Shown here: positions 1 through 7,555 of the stretch, one piece after another | Layout: each line of letters starts with the position of its first letter | How positions within the stretch are numbered: position 1 is the stretch's first letter | Translations under genes and position numbers: made by a program | Notes under the pieces: model-generated | Databases searched by the model: none | Seen by the model: only the letters and a program-made list of their open reading frames with translations | Told to the model about the DNA's origin: nothing | NCBI GenBank assembly: GCA_030650265.1 | Contig: JAUSEJ010000745.1 | Coordinates: 1-10,758 of the forward strand | Source of the DNA: Dehalococcoidia bacterium | GTDB taxonomy: Bacteria; Chloroflexota; Dehalococcoidia; JACPQF01 | DNA: 10,758 nucleotides | Direction: 5' to 3'

Positions 1-1
1 G

Positions 2-694
2 ACCCGTTATTGGAATCCCAAGATGGCACCGTTTATTTTCGGCCATCGCAACAAGATACACATCGTCAACCTGGAAAAAACCGTTGTCATGTACAACGAC
101 GCGTTGAAGTTCGTGAGCAAGCTGGCCGCCAATAAAGGCACCATCCTGTTCGTGGCGACCAAGCGCCAGGCGCGTGAAATCATCAAGGAAGAGGCGATGC
201 GCGCGGGTTGCCCTTTCGTGGATCACCGCTGGCTGGGCGGTATGCTCACCAATTTCCAGACGATTCAGTCGCGCATCGATTATATGGTCCGGCTGGAGGA
301 CCGCAAGGCGAAGGGCGAGTTCGAGTTGCTGCCCAAGAAAGAGGCCCTGCAACTGCAGGATAAAATGGCTCGACTGGTCCGTCTAATGGGTGGAATACGC
401 GAGATGACGAAGCGTCCGAGCGTAATTTTCGTTATCGACCCCAATAAGGAAAGGTTGGCCATCGCCGAAGCTTTGCGCCTGGAGATCCCTCTGGTCGCTC
501 TTGTCGACACAAACTGCAACCCGAACGAAATCGACTATCCCGTGCCTGCCAACGACGATGCCATTCGGGCCGTCAAACTCCTAAGCAGCAAGATCGCAGA
601 CGCTGTAATAGAGGGTCAGCAAATGAGGCAATCGTTCGAGGCTGAGGATGAGTCGGAGCAAGCGATGGATGCTGCCGAGTTGGATGAGGACTAG
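2..694 (+). CDS. rpsB: 30S ribosomal protein uS2 (RpsB), 5' end outside window
   Basis: Structural protein of the small ribosomal subunit, bound between the head and body of the 30S particle and needed for uS1 to bind. The reading frame is open from base 2 and reads TRYWNPKM, the conserved uS2 segment, so the ATG at 23 is internal and not the start. By comparison with E. coli S2, about 20 codons lie upstream of the window. Conserved blocks seen are RNKIHIVNLEKT, ILFVATKRQA, HRWLGGMLTNFQT, FVIDPNKERLAIAEA and the closing VDTNCNP...PANDDAIRA. The C-terminus is a short acidic tail rich in Glu and Asp, ending at TAG 692-694. It precedes tsf, the usual bacterial pairing. Identity is certain; only the true start is unseen. 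Confidence 0.97.
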   Translation, partial: TRYWNPKMAPFIFGHRNKIHIVNLEKTVVMYNDALKFVSKLAANKGTILFVATKRQAREIIKEEAMRAGCPFVDHRWLGGMLTNFQTIQSRIDYMVRLEDRKAKGEFELLPKKEALQLQDKMARLVRLMGGIREMTKRPSVIFVIDPNKERLAIAEALRLEIPLVALVDTNCNPNEIDYPVPANDDAIRAVKLLSSKIADAVIEGQQMRQSFEAEDESEQAMDAAELDED

Positions 695-702
695 TACGAT
701 TC

Positions 703-731
703 CTGACAGAGTGTATTGGGGGCGAAATACT
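703..731 (+). promoter_or_regulatory. candidate sigma70-type promoter ahead of tsf
   Basis: Between rpsB and tsf there is CTGACA (703-708, 5 of 6 matches to TTGACA), then a 17-nt spacer, then AATACT (726-731, 4 of 6 matches to TATAAT). The spacing is ideal. Transcription would start near 738, just ahead of the G-rich ribosome binding site at 741-747, leaving a short leader for the GTG start at 751. This would let tsf be expressed apart from rpsB. It rests on consensus matching alone, and chance matches of this quality are common. Confidence 0.35.
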
Positions 732-750
732 AATAGCAATGGGGGGTAGC

Positions 751-1250
751 GTGAAGATTACCGCTAGCATGGTTAAGGAGTTACGCGATAAAACAGGCGC
801 TGGCGTTATGGACAGCAGAAGAGCTCTCGACGAGACCGAGGGAGATATCGCAAAAGCGATCGATGTTCTGAAGAAGCGTGGCTTGTCCGCGGCGGAGAAG
901 AAGGCCGATCGCGTCGCCTCTCAGGGCATGGTCGAGACGTATATCCACGCCGGCGGACGCATCGGCGCCATGGTCCAGGTCAACTGCGAGACCGACTTTG
1001 TCGCAAGGCTGCCCGAGTTTAGGGAGATGGTTCACAATATCGCCATGCAAATCGCCGCCAGCAATCCCAAGTACGTAAGGTTGGAGGATATGCCGGAAGG
1101 GTGCGCTGACGTACCGAACGAGGCGGTTCTTATGGAGCAGCCATTCATCAAAGACGCTAGCCATAAGATCGGCGAGATCGTTATCAACATGATAGCAAGG
1201 ACCGGAGAAAACATCAGGATTCGTCGCTTCACGCGCTATGAACTGGGAGC

Positions 1251-1254
<4 letters not shown>
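751..1254 (+). CDS. tsf: Elongation factor Ts, short form (EF-Ts)
   Basis: Guanine nucleotide exchange factor that releases GDP from EF-Tu during translation elongation in the cytoplasm. From GTG 751 the product is 167 aa and begins MKITASMVKELRDKTGAGVMD, the normal EF-Ts N-terminus with its UBA-like EF-Tu-binding domain (about residues 1-40). The exchange motif TDFV lies at 81-84, where its Asp-Phe pair intrudes near the Mg site of EF-Tu. A single core subdomain follows and ends with IARTGENIRIRRF. E. coli EF-Ts is 283 aa and Thermus about 196, so this is a minimal form like that recalled for Dehalococcoides. GTG 751 is preferred over ATG 739 because it gives the family N-terminus and has a GGGGGGT at 741-747, which can pair with the anti-SD through one G-U wobble. 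ATG 739 would add four residues (MGGS) and has no well-placed site. Confidence 0.93.
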
Positions 1255-2079
<825 letters not shown>

Positions 2080-2097
2080 CTGCCGAATTGGCTGCCG

Positions 2098-2105
2098 AAG
2101 GAGGT
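2098..2105 (+). promoter_or_regulatory. strong ribosome binding site of frr
   Basis: AAGGAGGT is a near-perfect anti-SD match. It decides the frr start: its GGAGG core ends 8 nt before ATG 2113 but only 2 nt before the in-frame GTG 2107, so ATG 2113 is the real start. Confidence 0.85.
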
Positions 2106-2112
2106 AGTGGAA

Positions 2113-2670
2113 ATGGTAGAAGATGTCATAACCGAATCGGAGAGCAGGATGGCAAAGGTGGTTGAGAGTCTTAGAAAGGACCTCGCCGCCATCCGCACCG
2201 GTCGCGCTTCCCCCGCTTTGGTAGAGCGAATTACCGTGGACTACTACGGCACTCCCACCCACATATATCAACTTGCGACAATTTCTGTGCCAGAGGCCAG
2301 GTTGATTGTCATTCAGCCCTACGAGAAGAACATGGTCGGCCCGGTAGAGAAAGCCATACTGAAGTCCGAACTGGGATTAACCCCCATCAACGATGGTAGG
2401 GTCATCCGACTTGGCATACCTCAGTTGACCGAGGAGCGGCGCAAAGACCTGGTAAAGGTGGTTCGACGACGTGTCGAGGAGGCAAAAGTGGCAGCCCGCA
2501 ACATTCGCCGGGAAAGTCACGAAGACCTCAAAGAGCTTGATAAGGAGAAGATTATCTCACAGGATGAAGAACGCCGGGCGCAAGAGCGACTGCAGAAAGT
2601 GACCGATCATTTTATGGATGAGATCGATCGCGTGGGACAGACCAAGGAGGCAGAAGTTCTCGAGGTATGA
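2113..2670 (+). CDS. frr: Ribosome recycling factor (RRF)
   Basis: Splits post-termination 70S ribosomes together with EF-G so that subunits can be reused. The product from ATG 2113 is 185 aa, exactly the E. coli RRF length. Domain I, a three-helix bundle, is formed by residues about 1-30 and 105-185; domain II is the beta-rich insert about 31-104. Typical segments are LRKDLAAIRTGRASPALVERI, VDYYGTPTHIYQLA, ARLIVIQPYEKN, LGLTPINDGRVIRL and the charged helix with ARNIRRE, in which R132 matches the key Arg132 of E. coli RRF. The gene sits 33 nt after pyrH, and uppS begins 7 nt after its stop. No irregularities are seen. Confidence 0.97.
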   Translation: MVEDVITESESRMAKVVESLRKDLAAIRTGRASPALVERITVDYYGTPTHIYQLATISVPEARLIVIQPYEKNMVGPVEKAILKSELGLTPINDGRVIRLGIPQLTEERRKDLVKVVRRRVEEAKVAARNIRRESHEDLKELDKEKIISQDEERRAQERLQKVTDHFMDEIDRVGQTKEAEVLEV

Positions 2671-2677
2671 TGGGGTG

Positions 2678-3412
2678 ATGGCGATGCAGGAAACGGAGAC
2701 AGAATCCCAGAAGCTTCCCATTGTACCGGTTCATGTGGCGATAATCATGGATGGCAACGGGCGCTGGGCAGAGCAACGTGGTCTCCCACGTCTGGCCGGG
2801 CACAAGGCAGGCACGGAGAACGTCAGACGGATTGTTGAAGCGTTCATGGTTAACAAAGTCAAGTATCTTACGCTGTACGCCTTCTCCACGGAGAACTGGA
2901 ACCGTCCCACTGAAGAGGTCACTGGCCTCATGGCTATCCTCAGGGAGGTTATCGAGAGCGAGTCACTCAGCCTCCATGAAAATGGCGTTCGTATCCGTCA
3001 CATCGGTCGTTTCGATGGCGTGTCGCCTGAACTGCGTGAGGCGGTTCTGTCTGCGGTTGCCCTCACCGAACATAACGATCGCCTCAATCTTAACGTGGCT
3101 TTCAACTATGGCGGTCGGGCGGAGATACTGGATGCAGTCAGCCGGATGGTCGCTGCTGGAGTCGATCTGACGAGGATCGACGAAGATACATTCTCGGAGT
3201 TCCTCTACACCGCGGGATTGCCCGACCCCGACCTGATCATCCGGACCGCAGGCGAGATGAGGCTGAGCAATTTTCTCATTTGGCAAGCTGCCTACAGCGA
3301 GTATTATTCTAGTTCTGTATTTTGGCCGGACTTTGGAGAAGAGGAGGTTGAGAAGGCACTCATCGCTTATAGCCAGCGGAAGCGACGCTTCGGCGGACTT
3401 GAGCCCAGATGA
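2678..3412 (+). CDS. uppS: Undecaprenyl (polyprenyl) diphosphate synthase, cis-prenyltransferase
   Basis: Adds isopentenyl diphosphate units in cis to farnesyl diphosphate, making the long polyprenyl diphosphate from which the membrane sugar carrier lipid is derived. From ATG 2678 it is 244 aa. The active-site MDGNGRWA gives catalytic D25; H42 of LAGHKAG and FSTENW (69-74) follow; the diphosphate-binding RTAGEMRLSN (189-198) and SEYY with Mg-ligand E208 precede WPDF and the C-terminal RKRRFGG. RTAGE has Ala where Ser or Gly is usual, a mild change. The frame extends upstream to ATG 2618 inside frr, but that stretch is not family-like. GTG 2675 and ATG 2684 are alternatives; the latter has GGGGT 7 nt ahead, while 2678 has GAGGT 11 nt ahead. 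It overlaps cdsA by four bases (ATGA). Confidence 0.95.
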   Translation: MAMQETETESQKLPIVPVHVAIIMDGNGRWAEQRGLPRLAGHKAGTENVRRIVEAFMVNKVKYLTLYAFSTENWNRPTEEVTGLMAILREVIESESLSLHENGVRIRHIGRFDGVSPELREAVLSAVALTEHNDRLNLNVAFNYGGRAEILDAVSRMVAAGVDLTRIDEDTFSEFLYTAGLPDPDLIIRTAGEMRLSNFLIWQAAYSEYYSSSVFWPDFGEEEVEKALIAYSQRKRRFGGLEPR

Positions 3413-4224
3413 GCAAATCTAGCCCCGGAATGATCTGGCTACGCATTGCTAGCGCGGCAATCGGCATCCCGCTCCTCCTTCTGATCATCTGGCTTGGCAA
3501 CCCCGTCTTCTCCATCGTGGTTGGCGCAGCCGCCATCTGGGGAGGAGTGGAATTCTATGGCATGGCGGCGCGGGCGGGTTACGCTCCGCTCAGAGCTCTC
3601 GGGCTACTCTTCATCCTCCTATCGGCAGGAAACGCTTATTATGATGGCGCATATTCCCTGCCACTTGTCACGGCGGCGGCCATTCTGTCTCTGGTCTTGC
3701 TACTTTTCCGCCAGAACATTGAGCATGCCCTCGTCGATTGGGCAATTACACTCGCCGGCGTGATCTACACAGGCTGGTTGCTATGCCACTTCATACTTCT
3801 CGGCCGCCTTCAGAACTATGGCATGGCCCTGGTCCTGACTGCCCTACTTGCCACATTCGCGATAGACACGGCAGCATTCATCGTCGGTTCTACTATGGGC
3901 CGCCACCGCCTGGCGCCGAGAATTAGCCCGGGGAAGACGTGGGAAGGCTCGATTGGTGGATTTGTTGGCGGCGTGGTCGCCGTGGTCATTCTCGCTAGCC
4001 TACTGAATCTTCCACTGGACTGGTTTCAGTCTATCGCTCTGGGAGCCCTGGTCGGTATTCTCGCTCAGGTCGGTGATCTAGTTGAATCGTTACTTAAGCG
4101 AAGCACCAACGTCAAAGATGCCAGCGCTATTATCCCGGGCCATGGCGGCCTGCTTGATCGCGCTGACAGCCTTATATTTTCCGTGGTTGTGGTATACTAC
4201 TATGCTATATGGATAATAAAGTGA
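3409..4224 (+). CDS. cdsA: Phosphatidate cytidylyltransferase (CDP-diglyceride synthase)
   Basis: Integral membrane enzyme that converts phosphatidic acid and CTP to CDP-diacylglycerol, the branch-point precursor of bacterial phospholipids. The product is 271 aa, normal for the family, and is mostly hydrophobic with several membrane segments from about residue 8 onwards. The family signature lies at the C-terminal end: VGDLVESLLKR (221-231), KD (236-237), PGHGG (243-247) and DRADS (250-254), carrying the Mg-binding acidic residues. The last Asp-Arg-X-Asp step has Ala at X where a larger hydrophobic residue is common. The start codon overlaps the uppS stop as ATGA, so translation is probably coupled. 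Its 3' end overlaps dxr. Confidence 0.95.
   Translation: MSKSSPGMIWLRIASAAIGIPLLLLIIWLGNPVFSIVVGAAAIWGGVEFYGMAARAGYAPLRALGLLFILLSAGNAYYDGAYSLPLVTAAAILSLVLLLFRQNIEHALVDWAITLAGVIYTGWLLCHFILLGRLQNYGMALVLTALLATFAIDTAAFIVGSTMGRHRLAPRISPGKTWEGSIGGFVGGVVAVVILASLLNLPLDWFQSIALGALVGILAQVGDLVESLLKRSTNVKDASAIIPGHGGLLDRADSLIFSVVVVYYYAIWIIK
4190..4198 (+). promoter_or_regulatory. candidate extended -10 promoter inside the end of cdsA
   Basis: TGGTATACT is an extended -10 element (TG-N-TATACT, 5 of 6 matches to TATAAT) placed 10 nt before the dxr ATG 4209. I see no good -35 at 17 nt; CTGACA at 4163-4168 is 24 nt away, too far. The bases also encode the hydrophobic tail of CdsA, so the match may be chance. 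If used, the transcript would be almost leaderless at 4209 or begin about 16 nt before GTG 4221. Confidence 0.2.
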
Positions 4225-5393
4225 AAAGGCTTGCTATCCTCGGGTCTACGGGCTCGATCGGTCGTCAGACTCTTGACATCGTCAGATCGCTGCAAGACCG
4301 GTTCGAGGTAGTCGGACTGGCGGGCGGGTCAAACCTTGAACTGCTGTCTGACCAAATCGCCGAGTTTAAACCCAGAATGGTTTATTGTTTGCGCGACGAC
4401 GGATTGGCAGATGTTCCTACGACCGTTCGCCGGGTTAGTTTGACAGATATGACGACTCATCCCGACGTGGACCTGGTCGTTGTGGCCACCGCCGGGAAAG
4501 CGGGCTTGAGTCCGACCATGGCCGCACTTTCAGTGGGGAAGACGGTCGCTCTGGCCAACAAGGAAGTGCTTGTCATGGCAGGACATATCGTCGCGGCGGC
4601 AGTGGCAAAGGGCGGCGGCACTATCTACCCCATCGATAGCGAGCACAGCGCTCTCTGGCAGTGTCTCGTGGGCGAGATACCGGATCTCAGGTGCTGTCCT
4701 CCGGTGGCTCAAGTTGACAAGGGCCTGTCGCAGGTAAGCCGATTGATCCTGACGGCTTCGGGCGGGGCATTTCGCCACCTCGGCGAAACGGAACTGATTA
4801 CTGCTACGGCAGAACAAGCCCTGGCTCATCCGGTTTGGAACATGGGGAAGAAGATAACCATCGATTGCGCCTCTATGATGAACAAGGGCCTGGAGGTAAT
4901 CGAGGCGCATTGGCTATTTGGGATTCCCTATTCCCAGATCAATGTCATCGTCCACTATGAAAGTATGATTCACTCGATGGTGGAGTTTGTCGATGGGTCC
5001 GTAAAAGCGCAACTGGGCGTCCCGGACATGCGACTCCCTATCCAGTATGCGCTCACCTTTCCCGAGCGAATAGCCAACCCCGACATCCCGCGGCTGGATA
5101 TCGCTTCCTGGACCCGTTTCAACTTCATCAGCCCTGATTTCAAGCGCTTTCCCTGTCTCCAGTTAGCTTTTGAAGCAGGAGCGAAAGGGGGCACCTATCC
5201 GGCGGTGCTTTGCGCTGCGGACGAAGTGGCCGTCAGCAGATTTCTCGATGGTGAAATCGGGTTCATGCAGATCCCATCTCTGATTGAAAACGTACTCTCC
5301 CGTCACTCTCCGATAGAAACGCCCTCCCTGGATGAAGTCGTGGCTGTCGATGAGTGGGCAAGGGAAGAAGCAACGCATTGGTTGTCGAGGTAA
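4209..5393 (+). CDS. dxr: 1-deoxy-D-xylulose 5-phosphate reductoisomerase
   Basis: Second step of the MEP isoprenoid pathway: NADPH-dependent rearrangement and reduction of DXP to 2-C-methyl-D-erythritol 4-phosphate; it is the fosmidomycin target. The product is 394 aa, normal length. The NADPH-binding GSTGSIGRQT lies at 12-21 and ANKEVLVMAG at 116-125. Metal ligands are D143 and E145 in PIDSEHSALW and E229 in NKGLEVIEA, matching E. coli D150, E152 and E231. The substrate loop has LTASGGAFR and HPVWNMGKK. The segment at 249-252 reads HYES where HPQS or a near variant is usual. ATG 4209 overlaps cdsA by 16 bases; GTG 4221 would overlap it as GTGA and start MKRLAILGSTGSIG, also plausible. Neither has a clear ribosome binding site, so coupling to cdsA translation is likely. 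Confidence 0.96.
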   Translation: MDNKVKRLAILGSTGSIGRQTLDIVRSLQDRFEVVGLAGGSNLELLSDQIAEFKPRMVYCLRDDGLADVPTTVRRVSLTDMTTHPDVDLVVVATAGKAGLSPTMAALSVGKTVALANKEVLVMAGHIVAAAVAKGGGTIYPIDSEHSALWQCLVGEIPDLRCCPPVAQVDKGLSQVSRLILTASGGAFRHLGETELITATAEQALAHPVWNMGKKITIDCASMMNKGLEVIEAHWLFGIPYSQINVIVHYESMIHSMVEFVDGSVKAQLGVPDMRLPIQYALTFPERIANPDIPRLDIASWTRFNFISPDFKRFPCLQLAFEAGAKGGTYPAVLCAADEVAVSRFLDGEIGFMQIPSLIENVLSRHSPIETPSLDEVVAVDEWAREEATHWLSR

Positions 5394-5395
5394 CA

Positions 5396-6472
5396 ATGGA
5401 AACAATTATTTCTTTCTTGGAAACGTTCATTCCCTTCGTGATAGTACTTGGCATTCTCGTGTTCGTTCACGAACTCGGCCATTTCCTGACGGCAAAGCGG
5501 GCAGGAGTCAAGGTTCTGGAATTTGGCTTCGGCTACCCACCGCGTCTCTTCGCGGTCCGGAGAAACGAGACTGATTACTCGATCAATCTACTGCCGCTGG
5601 GAGGCTTCGTGAGGCTTCTGGGCGAGGAAGACCCTTCCGAGCCGGGTAGCCTTGCCAGCAGGGGCGTGTGGACCAGGTTTGTCGTTCTCTGTGCCGGGTC
5701 GGCCATGAACGCCATTCTCGCCGTTGCGCTGTTCGCGATCAGCTTCATGGTTCCCCGTGACGTGACCACGGGACCGGTGGTCATTAGTGAGGTCGTAGCC
5801 AATTCGCCAGCCGAAATGGCCGGCATTAAGTCCGGAGATACCATCGTGAAGATCAACGATCGCCGGATTCAAAGCACTGCCGATGTTAGCTACGCTGTTC
5901 ACCTCAACATTGGCAGCGAGACGACCGTAGTGCTGCAGCGGGATCGCTTTACGCAGAGTTCTGTCAAGCTGATTCCCCGCTGGAACTACCCGGCAAATCA
6001 GGGCCCAATGGGCGTGGTTATCAGCATGCCCACCGGATATAAAAGCCAGGAGGCCTATCCTATTTGGGAGGCGGTTCCCATGGGAATCCGCAAGAGCCTC
6101 GACATGCTGGTCATCACAAAAAATGATCTGGTAAGCATGGCTATCAGGCGAATTCTACCCGAAGTTGCCGGACCAATTGGCATAGCACAAATGACTGGCG
6201 AGGTCTCACGCATCGGTTTCGGCTACCTGGTGGAGTTTGCGGGCCTCCTTAGCATCAACCTGGCAGTCATGAACATGCTACCTATTCCCATGTTGGACGG
6301 CGGGCGAGTTTTCTTCGTGCTCCTTGAAGGAGTGCGGCGCGGACGGCGCATACCGGCGGAGAAGGAAGCGTTCGTACATATGGTGGGAATGGCGCTGCTG
6401 TTGGGTTTCGTCGCCCTGATTAGCTACTATGATATACTGCGTATCATCAAGGGAGAAAGTCTATTCCGCTGA
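5396..6472 (+). CDS. rseP: RseP/RasP-type site-2 protease (M50 zinc metalloprotease)
   Basis: Intramembrane zinc metalloprotease that cuts transmembrane segments, classically of anti-sigma factors, and clears signal-peptide remnants. From ATG 5396 it is 358 aa. Zinc ligands are the HELGH motif (25-29) in the first membrane segment and D301 in NMLPIPMLDGG. Membrane segments lie near 11-30, 94-118, 275-297 and 327-345. One PDZ domain occupies about 125-195, with VVANSPAEMAGIKSGDTIVKI as its core; E. coli RseP has two PDZ domains and about 450 aa, so this is the shorter single-PDZ form. ATG 5396 is chosen because GAGGT (5387-5391) lies 4 nt ahead and it begins 2 nt after dxr; the in-frame ATG 5354 adds a charged, non-family extension. 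Its substrate cannot be told from the window, as no sigma or anti-sigma gene is present. Confidence 0.95.
   Translation: METIISFLETFIPFVIVLGILVFVHELGHFLTAKRAGVKVLEFGFGYPPRLFAVRRNETDYSINLLPLGGFVRLLGEEDPSEPGSLASRGVWTRFVVLCAGSAMNAILAVALFAISFMVPRDVTTGPVVISEVVANSPAEMAGIKSGDTIVKINDRRIQSTADVSYAVHLNIGSETTVVLQRDRFTQSSVKLIPRWNYPANQGPMGVVISMPTGYKSQEAYPIWEAVPMGIRKSLDMLVITKNDLVSMAIRRILPEVAGPIGIAQMTGEVSRIGFGYLVEFAGLLSINLAVMNMLPIPMLDGGRVFFVLLEGVRRGRRIPAEKEAFVHMVGMALLLGFVALISYYDILRIIKGESLFR
6449..6455 (+). promoter_or_regulatory. ribosome binding site candidate for ispG
   Basis: AAGGGAG inside the 3' end of rseP is the only SD-like sequence near the ispG N-terminus. It lies 7 nt before ATT 6463 and 13 nt before CTG 6469, so it favours ATT on spacing, while the protein alignment and stop-codon overlap favour CTG. 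Confidence 0.45.
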
Positions 6473-7533
6473 CAGGTCGCAGGCTTACAGTACCGATCAG
6501 AATAGGCAGTGTCACCGTAGGTGGCAAGGCCCCTATTGTCGTCCAATCCATGACAAATACAGACACGCGAGACGTTGCCGCAACGCTACGTCAGATAAAC
6601 GAGCTAGTGGCCTGCGGCTGCGAAATAGTTAGATTGGCTGTGCCAGATGACCAGGCAGCCCGGGCTCTGGCCCTGATACGGCGCGAAGTAAGTATTCCTC
6701 TGGTCGCAGACATCCATTTCGACCATCGCCTCGCCTTGGCAGCCCTAGAGGCGGGAGTTGACGGCCTGCGTCTCAATCCCGGCAATATCGGACGGCGGGA
6801 GCACGTGGCCGCGGTCGTTCAGGAGGCAAAAAGAAGACAGGTGCCTATCCGCATCGGCGTGAATGCGGGAAGTCTCCCGAAGCCCGTTGGCGAAGAGCAG
6901 TCGCTCCCGATAACCGATCGGATGGTCGAGGCCGCTATGCGCCACATCGAGATACTGGAGGATTTGGACTTCGACCTGATCAAGGTTTCCCTGAAGGCCT
7001 TCGATGTTCCGACCACGGTGGAGGCCTATGAGAAGATGTCGGAGCGACGGACTTATCCCCTTCATCTGGGAATTACGGAGGCCGGTACGACAAGAGCAGG
7101 CTCTATTCGCAGTGCGGTGGGCATCGGCGTTCTCTTGAGCATGGGCATCGGCGATACGATCAGAGTCTCGCTGACTGCTGACCCCAAGGAAGAGGTCTTT
7201 GTCGCCTACGAGATTCTCAAATCACTAAATCTACGCGATCGGGGAGCCGTGATGATAAGTTGCCCCACCTGCGGACGAACGGAGATAGATTTGATCGGTC
7301 TCGCCAACGCGGTTGAGGCTAGACTGCAGTACATCGACAAGCCGATCAAGGTGGCCGTGATGGGCTGCGTCGTTAACGGGCCTGGCGAGGCAAAGGACGC
7401 GGATGTCGGTGTAGCAGGCGGGTCAGGTCGGGCAGTGATCTTTCGTAAAGGCGAGATCGTCAAGACAGTCGATGAGGCTGAGATTTTCGACGCGCTGATG
7501 AAAGAGATAGAGACAGTCGCCGCCGAGGAATAG
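6469..7533 (+). CDS. ispG: 4-hydroxy-3-methylbut-2-enyl diphosphate synthase (IspG/GcpE), non-standard start codon
   Basis: Penultimate MEP-pathway enzyme: a [4Fe-4S] protein that reductively opens 2-C-methylerythritol 2,4-cyclodiphosphate to HMBPP. From CTG 6469 it is 354 aa. Its N-terminus reads TGRRLTVPIRIGSVTVGG and APIVVQSMTNTDTRD, the family opening. Cluster ligands are C265 and C268 (SCPTCGR), C300 (MGCVVNGPGEA) and E307; the TIM-barrel part includes VADIHFDHRLAL, LRLNPGNIG and LHLGITEAGT. The frame is open back to 6433 but holds no ATG, GTG or TTG before ATG 6550, which would delete 27 conserved residues. CTG 6469 overlaps the rseP stop as CTGA, mirroring the ATGA at uppS/cdsA; ATT 6463 is the alternative. 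A base error in the start codon is also possible. Function is certain, start is not. Confidence 0.95.
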   Translation: MTGRRLTVPIRIGSVTVGGKAPIVVQSMTNTDTRDVAATLRQINELVACGCEIVRLAVPDDQAARALALIRREVSIPLVADIHFDHRLALAALEAGVDGLRLNPGNIGRREHVAAVVQEAKRRQVPIRIGVNAGSLPKPVGEEQSLPITDRMVEAAMRHIEILEDLDFDLIKVSLKAFDVPTTVEAYEKMSERRTYPLHLGITEAGTTRAGSIRSAVGIGVLLSMGIGDTIRVSLTADPKEEVFVAYEILKSLNLRDRGAVMISCPTCGRTEIDLIGLANAVEARLQYIDKPIKVAVMGCVVNGPGEAKDADVGVAGGSGRAVIFRKGEIVKTVDEAEIFDALMKEIETVAAEE

Positions 7534-7555
7534 GGGCGATCGAGGAGATTTTTTG

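Noticed and set aside
2618..2677. Earlier in-frame ATG for uppS inside frr
   Set aside because: The added residues are not UppS-like and overlap the frr coding end by more than 50 bases; starts at 2678 or 2684 suit the family length.
5354..5396. Earlier in-frame ATG for rseP inside dxr
   Set aside because: It would add 14 non-family residues before the first membrane segment, and ATG 5396 has a GAGGT site at good spacing and begins 2 nt after dxr.
6550..7533. ispG starting at ATG 6550 (327 aa)
   Set aside because: The conserved N-terminal residues lie upstream in the same frame, so this ATG is internal.
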